Shown here: positions 23,350-36,065 of the stretch, piece after piece
Numbering within the stretch: position 1 is the stretch's first letter
How the letters are laid out: every line of letters starts with the position of its first letter
Assembly (NCBI RefSeq): GCF_000315625.1
Contig: NW_005434668.1
Coordinates: forward strand, 1,034,981-1,098,980
Direction: 5' to 3'
Length of the DNA: 64,000 nucleotides
From: Guillardia theta CCMP2712
Taxonomy: Eukaryota > Cryptophyceae > Pyrenomonadales > Geminigeraceae
Notes under the pieces: generated by a model
Told to the model about the DNA's origin: nothing
Database searches by the model: none
Seen by the model: only the letters and a program-made list of their open reading frames with translations
Program-made: the position numbers and the translations under genes

Positions 23350-25720
23350 ATGTCGTGCTACCTCGAGAACACGGTGAGACGCCGTCAATGCTGTTTGCTT
23401 CTCCCTCCTAGCTCGAACATGTTCCTTTCTCTCGCACTCCTCCCATCCTGATTCCAGGTTCCTGACTTTGATTGTTCAGGCTCTCTTCAAGAGCCAAATC
23501 GGCATCACTCCATGGGACACTTGCGTCAACGGTGTCAGTCAGTACAAGAACATCTTCGGCCTGTCCGACTACATGGGAAAGTCTTACGATGGGAGATGCT
23601 CTTTCTTCCAAGGAACTCCTCCCCTTCCAGAAGGTCTTGGATGGTTCATCATTCTCGGAATCGGCGTCATTTTCGCGTTGATCACTTCCCTCATGGTTTG
23701 GTTTGCGTCGTCCCACACTCGCGAAGATCAGCAGGTCGGCAGGAACTCTGAGCAGTTCACCTCTGGTGGACGACAGATCCCCGCGGGTCTCACAGCGGCG
23801 GATGTCGTGTCAAAGTGGACATGGGCAGCCACTCTCCTGCAGTCCAGCAATGTCGCATACCAGCAGGGCGTGTCTGGACCTTTCTGGTATGCTGCTGGAG
23901 CAACGATCCAGGTCATCCTGTTCGCGACTCTGGCCATCGAAATCAAGAGGAAGTGTCCTGCCATCCACACGGTGCTCGAGGTTGTGCTGGTCCGCTGGGG
24001 TGTCGCCGCGCACATGGTCTTCCTCTTCTTTTGCATTCTCACCAACCTCATCGTCACGGCCATGTTGATCTTGGGAGGAGCAGCGACAGTCGAGGCGCTG
24101 ACGGGTGTGAACGTCTATGCTGCAAGCTTCTTGATCCCTATTCCTGTTTGCGTCTACACCGCCTTTGGAGGGTTGAAGGGAACTTACTACGCCTCCTTCA
24201 CGCACACTGTCATCATCTTCATCGCTCTTCTCATCTTCATGTGGAAGATCTACGCGGGCCCCTCGGACATCGGAAGCAGCGACAGGATGTACGACAACTT
24301 GGTATGCGATGCCATCAAGAGTCAGAACACCACCGGCTTGGAGTTTGCCACTGGCAACAGCCATGGAAGTCTCTTGACCATGTGGTCGCAAGGAGGTCTT
24401 ATCTTCGGTATCGTCAACATCGTCGGAAACTTCGGCACGGTCTTCGTTGATCAGTCCTACTGGCAGGGAGCCATTGCCTGCCAGCCCAGCGCCACCTGGA
24501 AGGGTTACCTGCTGGGAGGCATCTCTTGGTTTGCCATCCCCTTCTCCATGGCGACTTCCCTCGGCCTCGCTGCCCATGCTCTCAACTTGCCCATCACTCC
24601 CTCCGAGTCCGCGCAGGGTCTGGTGCCCCCCGCCGTGGCTGTGCATCTGCTGGGTCAGGGCGGTGCCTTCTTGATCGCCTTCCAGCTGTTCCTTGCCGTG
24701 ACTTCGACTGCCAACTCCGAGCAGCTCGCCGTGTCCTCGCTCCTCGCCTACGACGTGTACAAGCGCTACATCAACCCCCAGGCCACCGGCAAGCAGATCA
24801 TCTTCGTCTCGCGCGCTGGAATCATCTTCTGGGCGATCTTCTCGGGTGTGGTTGCAGCCATTTTGAAGCAGTTCGACATCAGCTTGGGTTGGGTCTACAT
24901 GTCTATGGGTAACTTCATCGGCTCTGCTGTCGTTCCCATCACCTTCTCCCTCACCTGGAAGGACTGCACGGCTCTCGGAGCAATCTCTGGCGCCGTCGGC
25001 GGGCTCGCAGCAGCTTTCATCGGATGGTTCTCGGTTGCCGCTTCCCTGAACAATGGAGTGATCAATGTGGACACCCTTGGAGGAAACTACCCCATGCTGA
25101 CCGGCAACCTGCTTTCCCTCTGCGTCTCCCCCATCATCTGCATCATCGTCTCGCTAATGAGCCCTCAGAATTACGACTGGAAGGATCTCGAGGAGAAGAC
25201 CGGAACTTACCTTGTCGAGGACGACCCTCATGCGCACTTGAAGGCGTCGGGAGGTGTGGATTCCAAGGAAGCCATGGACAATGCCTACTACTGGGTGACG
25301 AGGGGAGGAACTGCGCTTTCCATCGTTCTTATCATCCTCTGGCCGCTGCTCACGCTGCCCCAGAACCCCTTCAGCAAGTCTTACTTTGGCTGGTGGGTGG
25401 CCATCGCCTTCATCTGGGGTCACATGGCCTTCTTGGCCACCGTCGTCTACCCTGTCGTCCAGTACTTCCTGCCCCCCAAGGACATGTACCTCGATCCCTC
25501 CGAGTCCGGAATTGCTCCCGTCAAGCCGCAGGAGATGCAGCAGAACTCTCCTGCTCCAGCTGGTTTCGTCATGAACCCCGCCATGGGGGCTCCGGGTATG
25601 ATGATGTATGCTCCTCCCTTCCAGTCGTGGAACGGTCCTGTCCAGGGCTTCAGCACTGTTGGACCCTTCGGTGCCACGAACGTCCAAGGCATGCCTACTC
25701 CCATATTCCCTCAAGCTTAA
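23350..25720 (+). CDS. DUR3: urea/H+ or Na+ symporter, DUR3 type (SSS family)
   Basis: Active urea transporter of the sodium:solute symporter superfamily, expected at the plasma membrane for nitrogen scavenging. Exon 1 (23350-23373) encodes MSCYLENT; a 106-bp intron is followed by one long exon, 23480-25720, giving 754 aa with about 15 hydrophobic segments. DUR3-type landmarks: ADVVSKWTWAATLLQSSNVA, GASFT-like YYASFTHTVIIF, NIVGNFGTVFVDQSYWQ, SEQLAVSSLLAYDVYKRYIN followed by ATGKQIIFVSR. The C-terminus ends in a Pro/Gly/Met-rich soluble tail. Codon use is strongly C-ending (GTC, ATC, CTC), unlike neighbouring genes, which suggests high expression. A TATA box lies just upstream and an AATAAA just downstream. 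The related proline or sugar SSS groups lack the VDQSYWQ block. Confidence 0.93.
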
Positions 25721-25797
25721 AGTGTGATCATAAAACCAACAATAGAGTGAAGTGTGAATTTGTGAAAAATCTCAAAAAAAAGTAACTTTCTTTTTCT

Positions 25798-25803
25798 AAT
25801 AAA
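25798..25803 (+). terminator. poly(A) signal AATAAA
   Basis: AATAAA 78 bp after the transporter stop codon. It falls 12 bp from the stop codon of the convergent PX gene, so the two 3' UTRs probably overlap. Confidence 0.6.
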
Positions 25804-25814
25804 CATGTTTCACA

Positions 25815-26437
25815 TCATTGTTGATAGCATTGGAGGAAGCTCGTCAGAATATTGGCGACAGCTGCCTCATTGCTTCCGATCTCCAACACCTGAGTTCGCA
25901 TTCAATCGATATCTCCTCATTTTCACATGTCAACCTTGCGCAAATACTTCTGCAAACCTTGCATCCTCTCTCGAACCACCTGATGTGCAACCTCTCACTC
26001 ACTTGCACATGATCACAATGAGGCATCTCACAACTTTCGACGAGGATGAACCCAGCCATCTGACAGCCGACAGTCAGGACCGGCTACTTGACATGGGACA
26101 ACTGTACCTCTTCGGGGGTATCTCTAGCGTTTCTTGTAACCTCCTGGAATGCAGCAGCTTCCCGAGTTCTCTCTTCATCTTCACAAAGTCCGAATACCTT
26201 GAGCATGGGTCACCTTCCAGACTGTCTTCCCCGTCCTCTCAAACCTCTTGTACACTGTCCATCGTTCGCCCTGCCAAGAAGATTTCACACATCCAACGCT
26301 TCGATGATAGCACGTGTCACCTTCATGCTTAGTTGAATCCCGTACATCACAAACCTGTTGGCAGTCTCAGAGCAGAAAAGGAGCCGCAACACTCACCCTT
26401 CATCCTGAACTTTGGCATGCCGAATCCGAATCTCCAT
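25815..26437 (-). CDS. stand-alone PX-domain protein
   Basis: Seven exons: 26437-26397, 26354-26321, 26270-26245, 26197-26108, 26059-26032, 25991-25935, 25889-25815; six introns of 39-50 bp, all in phase, 116 aa. Almost the entire protein is one phosphoinositide-binding PX domain: MEIRIRHAKVQDEGFVMYGI, then WTVYKRYSDFVKMKRELGKL with the RYSDF phosphoinositide-contact motif, IPPKRWLGSSSSKV and the closing helix VRERMQGLQKYLRK. A short C-terminal helix (EAAVANILTSFLQ) matches the usual end of PX domains. It should bind PI3P or related lipids on endosomes. It starts 157 bp after the VPS13 stop on the same strand and converges with DUR3. One exon is only 26 bp. Confidence 0.88.
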
Positions 26438-26593
26438 GGACAGAAGATATTCTGCGAGAAGTGAAGGTGAAGGTAACTCAAAGCCGATCTCCTAGTACCT
26501 AGGTCGATCTCTTGGACGGGCCGGAGGACATTCAACGACAAAGTCCTGCGAGCGTTCCAGCCTACAAGGAGCTAGAGTGAGAGTTTGAAGTGG

Positions 26594-29500
26594 TCAAGTC
26601 GCATCGAGACCTTGTTGGATATCTTCTGGCAATTCCAAGCCCCTATGCTGCCGCACGGCCACTTCGATCTGTAGCAACAACCACTTGCAGAATGCCTCGT
26701 TTTGAATGTTGAGCATGAGAGAAGCCGTGGACGATTTTCGAGCGATCTTCTTGTTGAACGCGCAGCACATCCCGCGTCCCTGGTTCAGATACTCGAGGTC
26801 AATCTTGTTTTCTTCCAATCGTAACTGGGAGAGGTCGCCGAAGTTGATGGTGTACTTGATCGAGAGCGTCGGGAGGTTGTGACGATGAAGTTGGAATTTG
26901 TAGTTGCAGAAGATGAGCCGGCGGTCTGTGATGAACAGCACTATATATCCGAGCTTCGAGTCCTTCCATGCTGCATGCTGCACCAGCTTCTCGCCCCGGG
27001 ACCATCCCTCCTGCAAGCACAAGTGATTGTACATGGCCATGCCCATGGCCTCCCGCTGATTGTATCCCTTGAGGCTCGAGCCGGCGGGCCAATACCGCGG
27101 GTATCGTATCCTTGAGAGCATTTTACGGCGCGAGATGTAGGCTGGAGTGTTCTTGATGCCCTCAGTCGTGTACGCCACCATGTCTACCATGCCTGCCATC
27201 GGCTTAACTAGGATGCCCACCAGACCCTTCCCGACGCCTTTGATGGCTCCGCGCGTGCCGTCTCGAGAGAATCCCTTGATGGGCTGGTAGAAGATCCCAG
27301 TGAACCCTTGGAAGACGCCACGTCCTAACGACTTCCCTCCTCTCAGCACTCCTTGCCCCATGTGCATCGGGCGGTCGTGATCCATGAGGATTCTCGCTCG
27401 CTTGTAGTCGCCGTCGAAGGTGAGCTGCGCCAGGCCCTTCACCATCGCGTTCGATATGCCTGACGCTGACCCGAAGACTCCTTGTACCGTTCCTGCCGCC
27501 AGGCTGCCTGCGCCGAGAGCGAGGCCCCTTCCCATGGCGGTGATGTGACCTTCCTTCAAGCCCTCGCGAGAATGGCCGATGAAAGCAGACACTCCCTGAC
27601 TGATGTTGCTCACCAGACCTGTCGGGTTGCCCAGGAACTCAAAGGAGCCGATGAGGCGGTAGAAGCCGTTGGTGACGTCAGTCATGTAGTGCTTCACCAT
27701 CCGCGCGAAAAGTTCGTCTCGAGGGAGAAACGGCCGGTCCCACTCGACGCCAGACAGGAGGATCGGAGCTCCTTCCACGTTGCTCACGACGGCCTTGAGG
27801 GCCTCAACAAAGGCAAACACAGGAAGCTTCGAGACGGGGCCTAGACTCCTCAGCAACCCGTGCGCGTCCTCGGAGCCATGGAAGGTGAGAGTAATTTTCA
27901 TGGGGAAGATCCTTATTTGTTCCACGTAGATCCACCGGCAGTTCTCAGGGGAGGAGTCGATGGACGAAAGGTCGAAAGCGCCGAGCTTTCCGATGACTTG
28001 ACTGAAGGAAGAGTTGTCAACAACTTGCACGTCCTTGTAGCTCAAGTGGTTGATCAGCGACCGAAAGACTCCAAAGAGCTTCAAGATCAAACTTTCATCC
28101 GCCGAAATGCTGAAGTCAGACACCAAGACGTCGATCCTACCGCACCCGCAGTCAACAGAGGTCACTAGAGAGTGCGCAAGGTACCTGTCGAAGACATCCA
28201 GCGACTCGTTCCCGAGGTTTTGGACGATGGAGACTTGAAGGAAGAAGCTTTTACTCGCTGTCTTCACCATGTTGTTCGTCACGTTGTCTTGTCTTGCTCT
28301 CTGCTCGTGCCTGCGATCGGTTTCGTCCTTCATCTCACTTCCCTCGGAGCTCCAAGGGGTGTACGGCCCGAGGATCACAGGACTGCCCGAGTTCGTCTGG
28401 TTGTCAAGCTGGATGCAACGGTCAAACGGTTTCAGCCTCTCGAGTATGATCAACCTGCAGATGCTGCACGTGCAAGTCGATGATCCTGCAGTCCCCAGCC
28501 TCGACGTACTGCAGGAGGGAAGACGTTAGGCCGAGGGGAAGGAGCTATGGAGGGAGGGAAGGTACCTTGAGGTTGAGGTCGTGGAGAGATAGATAGATCA
28601 GCTCTGATGGGACTGAGTCGATGATGCTGACACCGATTCGAGAGAGACTGAGACTGATGTGAGTTGCGACGGTTCGCCTCGGCCTCTGCGTCCTGATGTC
28701 GCTCTTATCAGACCTCTGAGAGGACTGCTCGTCTTCGATCCTCAGGACCTGGCAAGAGCATTCAGATCGCTCCAAGAGGCCGTCAGATCACCTTCGTTGG
28801 CCCATCGGCGTGCACAGAGACATGAAGGTTGGTGACGTCATAGGGGTTGTGGTGGATGACGATGGGAGGAAACCTTCCAAGGCGATCTACGTTGCAGTCG
28901 AAGCGAGACAGCTCGAGGGAGTTGAGGCAGAATCGGAGGTGGAGGATCGGAGGCATGTGGGGATCGTCCCAGCTGTAGTCGTTGACGTCACCGGGGTTGA
29001 TCGTCTCTTCCCTGGCGTCTTTGACGTCTGCTTGCATCATTGCAATCGTGATGCTCCTCGTCTCGTTCTTGACTAGCAGTGCAGGCTTCTCGTTCCGATC
29101 CTTCACGACCAGGATGGTCGAGTTGCCCTGCATCAGCGCATGGGCGGTGACGTTCATGAAGGCTGCGGCTCCTTGCGCCGCCTCCGAGCACTTGGGAAGC
29201 TTCAACGAGGAGTACCCGAGCGACAGGAAAGAGATCCCGCTGCTCCAGCTACCCCCCTGCTCGCTACTTGTCGATCGATGCTCCTCGTTGCTCACCATCC
29301 GCAGGCGGAGCCTCCGGTCGGTGCTCTCGTCTGACCAGGTGATGACCTTCATCTGTCCGGGTTCCACCCGCTTCTTTTCCGCCTCATCCACTCCCACCTG
29401 AAGGAGCTCTAGATGCTCGTTGAGATGGTTGCAGAGGACGAAGCGCGGGAGGATCGTTACCAACTTCGTCTTATTTCCCAGCTCCTTGATCAGGGCCACG

Positions 29501-32500
29501 GAGACCACCAGGTCCACTGAGAACCCATCCCCTACCAGCGTGACCGGCGTCGAGCTCCCCACGGAGTCGATGGAGAAGGAGGGGCACCAGTCGCACGGCA
29601 CCATCATCCCCTCCCGCGCGTCGTAGCGTCGGAACGGAGGGCCAAGCCTGAGGGTTGCCTTGCTGCCTCCTACGTCCACCTTCCAGTGGAAGGAGAAGGG
29701 CGTCGGCACGATGTCTGTGCTCGTGAGGGCGTCTGGTAGCATGTGACTGGAGTCGCAGGAGTGGAGGGAGTGGTTGGCCGTCCTGACGCTGGGAGGGGAG
29801 GAGAAGGACGTCCTTGCTTCTACCTCGTGGCAGCCCTGCCCCCCCAGCAAGGAAACATTGCTTGCCGTCCACTTCTGCCCGTACTGGAGTGGGAAGGAGG
29901 TCCTGTTTACGAACCAGAAATGTGCGAAGATGTGCATGCGGAAGATCTGATTTGCCGTCTGCGAGTGCTCGAGGAAGATTCGGAGAATGTCTCGGCTGCT
30001 GTCGTACATGGTCACGTTTGTTTCGAGCTGAGAGCCATCTGGGCAGAAGACAGGCACGAACTCCGAGCCCTCCTCCAGCCCGCACACACAGAACCCAGCG
30101 CTGATCCTGCGGGAGAGGTCGAAGTCGTGAATGGCGTGCTCTTCCCCCGGGTAGATCTCGTAGCTCGGCTGAGGAGCCTTGTCGCCCTCAAGGAGGAAAC
30201 TCATGCGGACTTGGCAGGGGAGGAGGTTCTTGACCATGAGGACGGGGAGGAGTGAGATGCTCAGCCTCTCGCACACCTGCGACGAGGCGTCTGCCGTCCG
30301 TCTCGCCTGCTTGCTTGCTGTGTTGGGCGGGAGGGAGGCGACGTGCGCGACAACTCTGAGGTAGAAGGAGTTGAGATGGCTCGTGTCCTTGCGGCAGCAC
30401 ACGACCTTGTCCAGGTCGCGCTGGAGGGGGAGGAGGGTCGCTTCCAGGTTGGCCCCTGCGATCTCAAACGAGTCCTCCTCTTGTTCTTCGAGCACAGGCT
30501 GCACGCTGATGACGTAGTCGTCGATACCGTCAAGGAGGAAGAGTGGGGGCAAGTCGACGGTCTCTTTGGCTAGCAGGAGGTGCTGGAAGGCATTGATTCT
30601 GCCTCTGACGTTCATGGAAACTTTGATGGGAACGAAGCAATCGTTGGTAAGAGACATGTCGCTCTGGATCGTGACAACCCTCTTGGATATCTCATCATCA
30701 GCTTGCACGTTTGCCATCACTCTCGACCCATCGCTGAGCGTGTGGAATGACAGCCCTGCTTCTTCGATGTCGATGTTGAAACAGTTGTGATCGGCAGGAG
30801 CCGCGAGCCCTGGGAGGCTCTCAAGAGAGTCGTCGTACACGCTGATCTTCAACACACGATTTTCCTGATGGTTGTTGGCATTGGAGTAGGATGAGAAATG
30901 ATTGGGAGAAGTCGGATAGGCCGATTGCTGCTTCCACGTCTTGTCGGGAAAGTGGATCGGCTCTGAATGCATTGGCATGACAGTCTGCACGTGAGGGTTT
31001 TCTGTAGCGTCACTTTGAGAAGTCTGGATGCATAACTCCACTCCGCATCGATTCTTGATGGCATACGCCGAGAAAGGATTCACAAGGCAGCGATGACTTG
31101 AAACATCTTCCTCCTGTTTGACAGCTCCCTCTGTTTCCGAATCTGCAGCTGCGAACTTTGACGCGGGGAAGTGATGCTTCCATGTCAGCAGAGTGCTTAG
31201 CAAGGTGGCGAGATGGTTCTCAGCGATGTTGATGTTCATCTCGTCGCTAGATGACAGGCTGTAAGTGACTACTTCCGAGACTTGCGAGCCATCGACCTCC
31301 TGCTGCGCGTCCTCGGGGATGACCTTGGGATGGGGAGGAACAAGGTCAGAGACGAGTAGCGAGGACAGGAGGGAGAAAAACCTTCTGGCTCTTCTCCATC
31401 ATCATCTCCCAGCTCTCGATGAGGGGCTCGAACTCAAAGACGGTGCTGTTGAAGAGCGAGGCCTTTATCCTTAGCTGTAGCATACCCCATGTTTCCCCGT
31501 CGAACGCGTTGACCTGTTTGCATCCCATCACTTGCACACTCGTTTGTTTGAGAATGCCTTACGTTCATCCCTTGGATCTCAGCGAGGGAGAGAGAGAGGA
31601 AAGGTTCGTTGAAGCCCGCGCAGTCGTTGATGATGACGATGTTCAGAGAGTCGAAGTCAACTCGAAACTGCTTCTGCGTCTGAAGAGCTTGATCTTCCTC
31701 TCTGTCCTGTTCATTGATCCTAACCTCCTCCAACTCCCCCGAGCCATGTCTGCTTCGCTCCTTTCCATCCTCTCCTTTGCCACTCCCCCCCCCCTCTGCT
31801 GCAGAAGGAGAAGAGAATGGCCGCAGAACCCTCTCCTGAAGGTCCATATAGAGAAGAACGTCCTGGTACGAGATCAAGAGGTCGAAGCAACTTCCTACCA
31901 TCCACATCTTCGAGCTCTTCTCTCCTTCGAAGATGTACTCAAGGGACAGGCTGGTCGGATGCAGCGCGTGCCTCCTCTCCTCGTGCTCCCCCCCTTGCTC
32001 CAGAAAAGTCTGGACGTCCTGCAAGTGGAGGAAACCTTTCCGGTAACCTGCTGGTTTGCTCATGTCCTTGATCAGCCCCGAGACCTGAGCGGGTGTGAGC
32101 CAGGTGAAAGAAGGGTGAGAGATCAGAAACAGAGGGCGAGAGACGGTAGATGGGAGGTTGAAGATGCGAGTGGTTTACCGTGACGACGACTTTTCTTCCA
32201 GACGGTTTTGCGACATCTTCGAAGAAGACCACCTTTTGCTCCTCAAGGAAAACATGGTATTCAGTGATGTGATCATCCTGAACTGCCGCGTTCCTCTGCT
32301 CTGATTTCCGCCTCATCTCACCCTGCCCTATGCTAGACGACGTGATGCTCCTGTCGTCAGCTGACTTAGTCTCAGCCTCAGCAGCCGTGTTGCTCGAAGT
32401 TCGGAACACAGATATGATGGAGCTGAGGACCTCAGGAAGAAAATTCAATCTCATCCTCCCGACCTGTATGACATGTCTCGAGTGATTCAGCTCAAAGGAC

Positions 32501-35500
32501 GACGAGTAACTCAAGGCAAATTGGCTCTCCGCCTCCGAGCACATCACTTCCTCGATCTCTTCCTTGATCTTCACGTGCAGCCTCTTGAGTTGGAAGTCGA
32601 AGGACGAGAAACCTTCCGAGAACTGGACGAAGGATAGGTTGACTTCACTGAGATGACACAGAGCGATGAATGCTTTCTGCCCGGATCCGATGTCCTCCTC
32701 CTCGACCAGCCTGAGAGCAATCGGATGCTCATCGGCCATCCGGACCTTGACATCCAGATGCCTCCATTCTTCCTGCACGAAGGTGATTCTGTCAGTTGTG
32801 AATTCCACCTCGTCGAAGTCCTGTGTTGTTGTGTTCATCTCTTGAATGCCTGCAAACAGCCCAGGTCACAAAACTTCACATGAACCTCTCATGTTGAGAT
32901 CAACATGAAAGTCCAGCCACCTGATATCTCAGTCGTTCCGAGCTCCTCAACTTCCTGAGAGCCGAAGACGTGATTCCAAATCTCAAAGATCGCCGAATAC
33001 TTGTGCTGCGACATAAGGCACTCGAAGGTTGGTAGAGCTACTTTGATCTTGGTTCTCGTCAGCATCTCATTTGATGGCGCAATGCTGTTGTCAATGCAGA
33101 CACTGATCCTGACGTTGTTGATAAGGCTGAGATTGCTGTAAGAAGCAGCATCTTTTGCTGCATCCCAGCACTGATGCCTCTTACAGATCATCATGTACAC
33201 CTCGGACAGCTCAAGAAGGATACTGTTGTACAGCCTCTCATCCACTTCATCCTCCTCCTCCATCTTCTGCAGGAGTGGAGACAGCTTTGAAATGTTCGAG
33301 GACTTGAGTGACCAGATGGCGAGGTTTCCGGGCTGGACGACCAGGGAAGGGCAGTCATCCCTGCCATGTTCGACATTCTGAGGGATGATGATGACAGGGC
33401 TTCTCAAGTCAAAGGACAGGTCGGCAACAATCTTAGCCTGCAGCGCTGACTTGACGTTCTTCTCCGACACTTCTTTGGCGTGCTGGAGTTGCTCCGCTGC
33501 CGTTCGCTTCAGCGCCTCCAGTGCGGGAGATTCCCCGATGTCAAGGAAGTCAAGGAGATGGCGGAGGAAGGGCGGGTTGTAGACGATGGTCATGCGATCA
33601 AGCATAGCTATCATCCTCGAGTCGCAAGCCTCCCCGTCCGACGGGTTCGACTCGTACTTGAGGACCAGCAGCGGAGGCTCCTCGTCCTTGCTGGGAGAAG
33701 CCTTGCCGACGCTGGAACTCTTTCCGCTCAGTGACTTGGCTACGTCCCACACGGAGCTGGTGATGGAGGCAGGAAAGAGGATCCTGGAGGCAAACCTCTG
33801 CCTGCTCGGCGAGAGTTTCGACCTGCTGGAGAACCGCGATACCACACAGTCAAACCCTGAGGCGATGTTGGGGCTGCAAAGGTCGAAGCAGGAGAGGTTT
33901 CCAATCTGCAGGCTGCAAGCAAACGAAGTTTCTTTCTGTACGAGATTGATCGCCAAGTCCCGCAGCTTGAACTTCGCGATCTGCCCGCGGTCATCGTCGA
34001 AAGGTGACTTGGGGTTGGAGACGGTGACCGACCCAAAGCGCAAGATGAACTCGAGACGCATCCTCGAGATCCTAGACTCGTTCCCAGCCTCTCCGTTGAT
34101 AGTCGATGCATTCTCGCTACTACCCTCGTCGGAGATCCCAAACTCGTTCATAATCTCGGCAGTGGCGCTGAAAGTCAGAGGGTACTCCCCCTGCTTCACC
34201 TCGCCTTCCCCTGCATCTTCTCGGCGCAGGAAGCCCGGCATCCAACCAGACACCCTCGTGTAAAGACTTGCTGGTTGCCTGCTGGAGTCTTTGACAAGGG
34301 TCTGCTGGTCTGCCTCCTGAATGGCCCGAAGTTTGGCGATGACGGCCTTGCGAGCTGTGAGAAGGGCGTCCAAGGGAAGAACATCCTCTAGTTCCTCCAG
34401 TTCTTTCACCTCCTCCTCTTGGATGGCTGGTCCTGAAAGGTTCTGCAGAAGCCTTCTGCGGTACAGAAACGCGTATCGTGGCCACTTGACTATCAGGCGG
34501 AAAACTTTGTTCTTATCAAACCTCAGCATTCTCTGGTTCCTCTCCCACGCGATGCAGTTGAAGGCAAACAACCACCATTCCTTCGGACTCTCTTTCACAC
34601 TGACATGCGGCCTGAACTGATTGTAGCGAGCAATCCTCTCAAAGTTACGGAAGTACTCGAGAGTGTAGATGACGTCTCGATATTGCTGCTTCTGCATACT
34701 CAGCTCCAACCTGTTGATCTCCCACATCGCGTCGTACTTTGGATGCGCTTCATCTGGCTCATCACTCTTGTTCAACCTCATGCGAAAGATGGAATCGACA
34801 GGTTTGATGATGAAGTTCAGAAGTTTCGTATCGAAAGAAACATCGTCAGCTAGTTCGTCAATGTCGTCCACCACGCTAGAAAATCCCTCGAGAAACTCCT
34901 GTAGATCCATCCCATCATTCCAAAACATCTTCTCGTCCGAGTTGAGGTAGATACTGAACCCTTTCAAGTTGCACAGCTTGTTTAAGAAGGTTTGGTTCTC
35001 AACAAACGCCGGCTTCCAAGTCGAATTCGTCGACTCAATGGAAAGATGGTTCAGAAGCACGCCCGCGCAGAACGGGTGAGAGGCATGCACAGTTGAGTCC
35101 TCGTACCGGACATGAATTTGCGATATGTGAATCTGAACATTGTCCACAATCTTGGTGATAAGCTTGGAGTAGAAGGATTCGCTGACCTTCTCATCAAACT
35201 GCGCAAACCCGTATTTCAAGGATATGTCGAACTCAGCCAATGCATCTTTCTTCGCCAACGTCTCTCTCCTCTTCTTCTCCTCGGCTGAAATCTTGGGATT
35301 TGTGTTCGGCGACAGGATCATGTTCAAACCCTTGATCTTTACTATCACGGGCTTGCTCCGCAGGTTCTTCCATGGTATATCCAACCTCAATTCCTCTAGC
35401 TTACCAGCTACAAGAGTGACAGGAAGATCAAAGTCGTCCAGAGCTGTTTGCTTCAGAGAAAGATCCTTGAGCAGAATCTCTCCTCTCCACACAGACAACT

Positions 35501-35579
35501 CTGTCGCCTTCTTGTCTATCCCGTCAACATACTTGCCCGCCAGTCGCTCTATTACGCTAGCAAGAATGCCCTCGAGCAT
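26594..35579 (-). CDS. VPS13: VPS13-family bridge-like lipid transfer protein
   Basis: Rod-shaped lipid-transfer protein acting at membrane contact sites. Eight exons: 35579-32921, 32849-32179, 32084-31563, 31513-31382, 31323-28792, 28748-28566, 28508-28455, 28408-26594; all joins GT-AG and in phase, 2855 aa, slightly short of yeast Vps13. The chorein N-terminus is intact (LEGILASVIERLAGKYVDGI, LSVWRGEILLKDLSLKQTAL, LDIPWKNLRSKPVIVKIKG). The 2.5-kb exon carries the VPS13 adaptor-binding region with PFRRYDAREGMMVPCDWC. Then come SLSRIGVSIIDSVPSELIYL, LDNQTNSGSPVILGP and the conserved C-terminal Gly-rich helices (GAGSLAAGTVQGVFGSAS, GKGLVGILVKPMAGMVDMV). A PH-like end (RRLIFCNYKFQLHR) closes it. 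Exon 3 contains an unusual Gly/Glu/Ser-rich insertion. Its 5' end is CT/GA-rich. Confidence 0.95.
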
Positions 35580-36065
35580 GGTTCACAGAACCGAGGAAGC
35601 AAGTTCAGGGCTCCAACGGTGATCAACGACCTTGTGTTCTATGTTCTGTCGTCCATCAACTCTCCTCCTCGCTCCTCTCGCGCTTGTTCCCTCCCCTCCC
35701 TCCCTCCTCACCCTGCATGTCAGTGGAAGACGTAGATAGGGATTTTGGGAAGGGAGGGGTGCTGAAAACGGTGGTGATGCTGAAAAAGGGGGTGGGGTAG
35801 CCAGGAAAAGTTTGTCGGAAGGGATCATGATGAATGTGGAAAGGAAGCGAGCGGGAGACGATGATGCAGGAGGAGGATGAGGATGAGGATGAGGAGCAAA
35901 CCGCAAGATAAGATTTTGCAGGTGATGCCATGAAGGAGAAGAGAGATAGAAGGGTCAAAGTCTGCCGTTGTCGTTTGATCTGAGAGGGAACTGATACTTG
36001 GAAGAATTTATTATCATGTCGTCGAAACACGCGATGTGAATCTCTAAAGCGAGTCTGACGAAGCT
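35580..36065. other. intergenic region upstream of VPS13
   Basis: GA-rich on the plus strand (CT-rich on the VPS13 sense strand), with a GATGAG run near 35875-35895. No gene was seen; it probably holds the VPS13 promoter. Confidence 0.5.

Noticed and set aside
23810-24646. 278-residue minus-strand frame opposite DUR3
   Set aside because: Shadow of the strongly codon-biased DUR3 exon; composition (Asp/Val/His) is typical of antisense frames.
29471-30255. Long frames in other phases across the large VPS13 exon
   Set aside because: GC-rich coding exon gives open shadow frames; VPS13 motifs lie in the chosen frame only.
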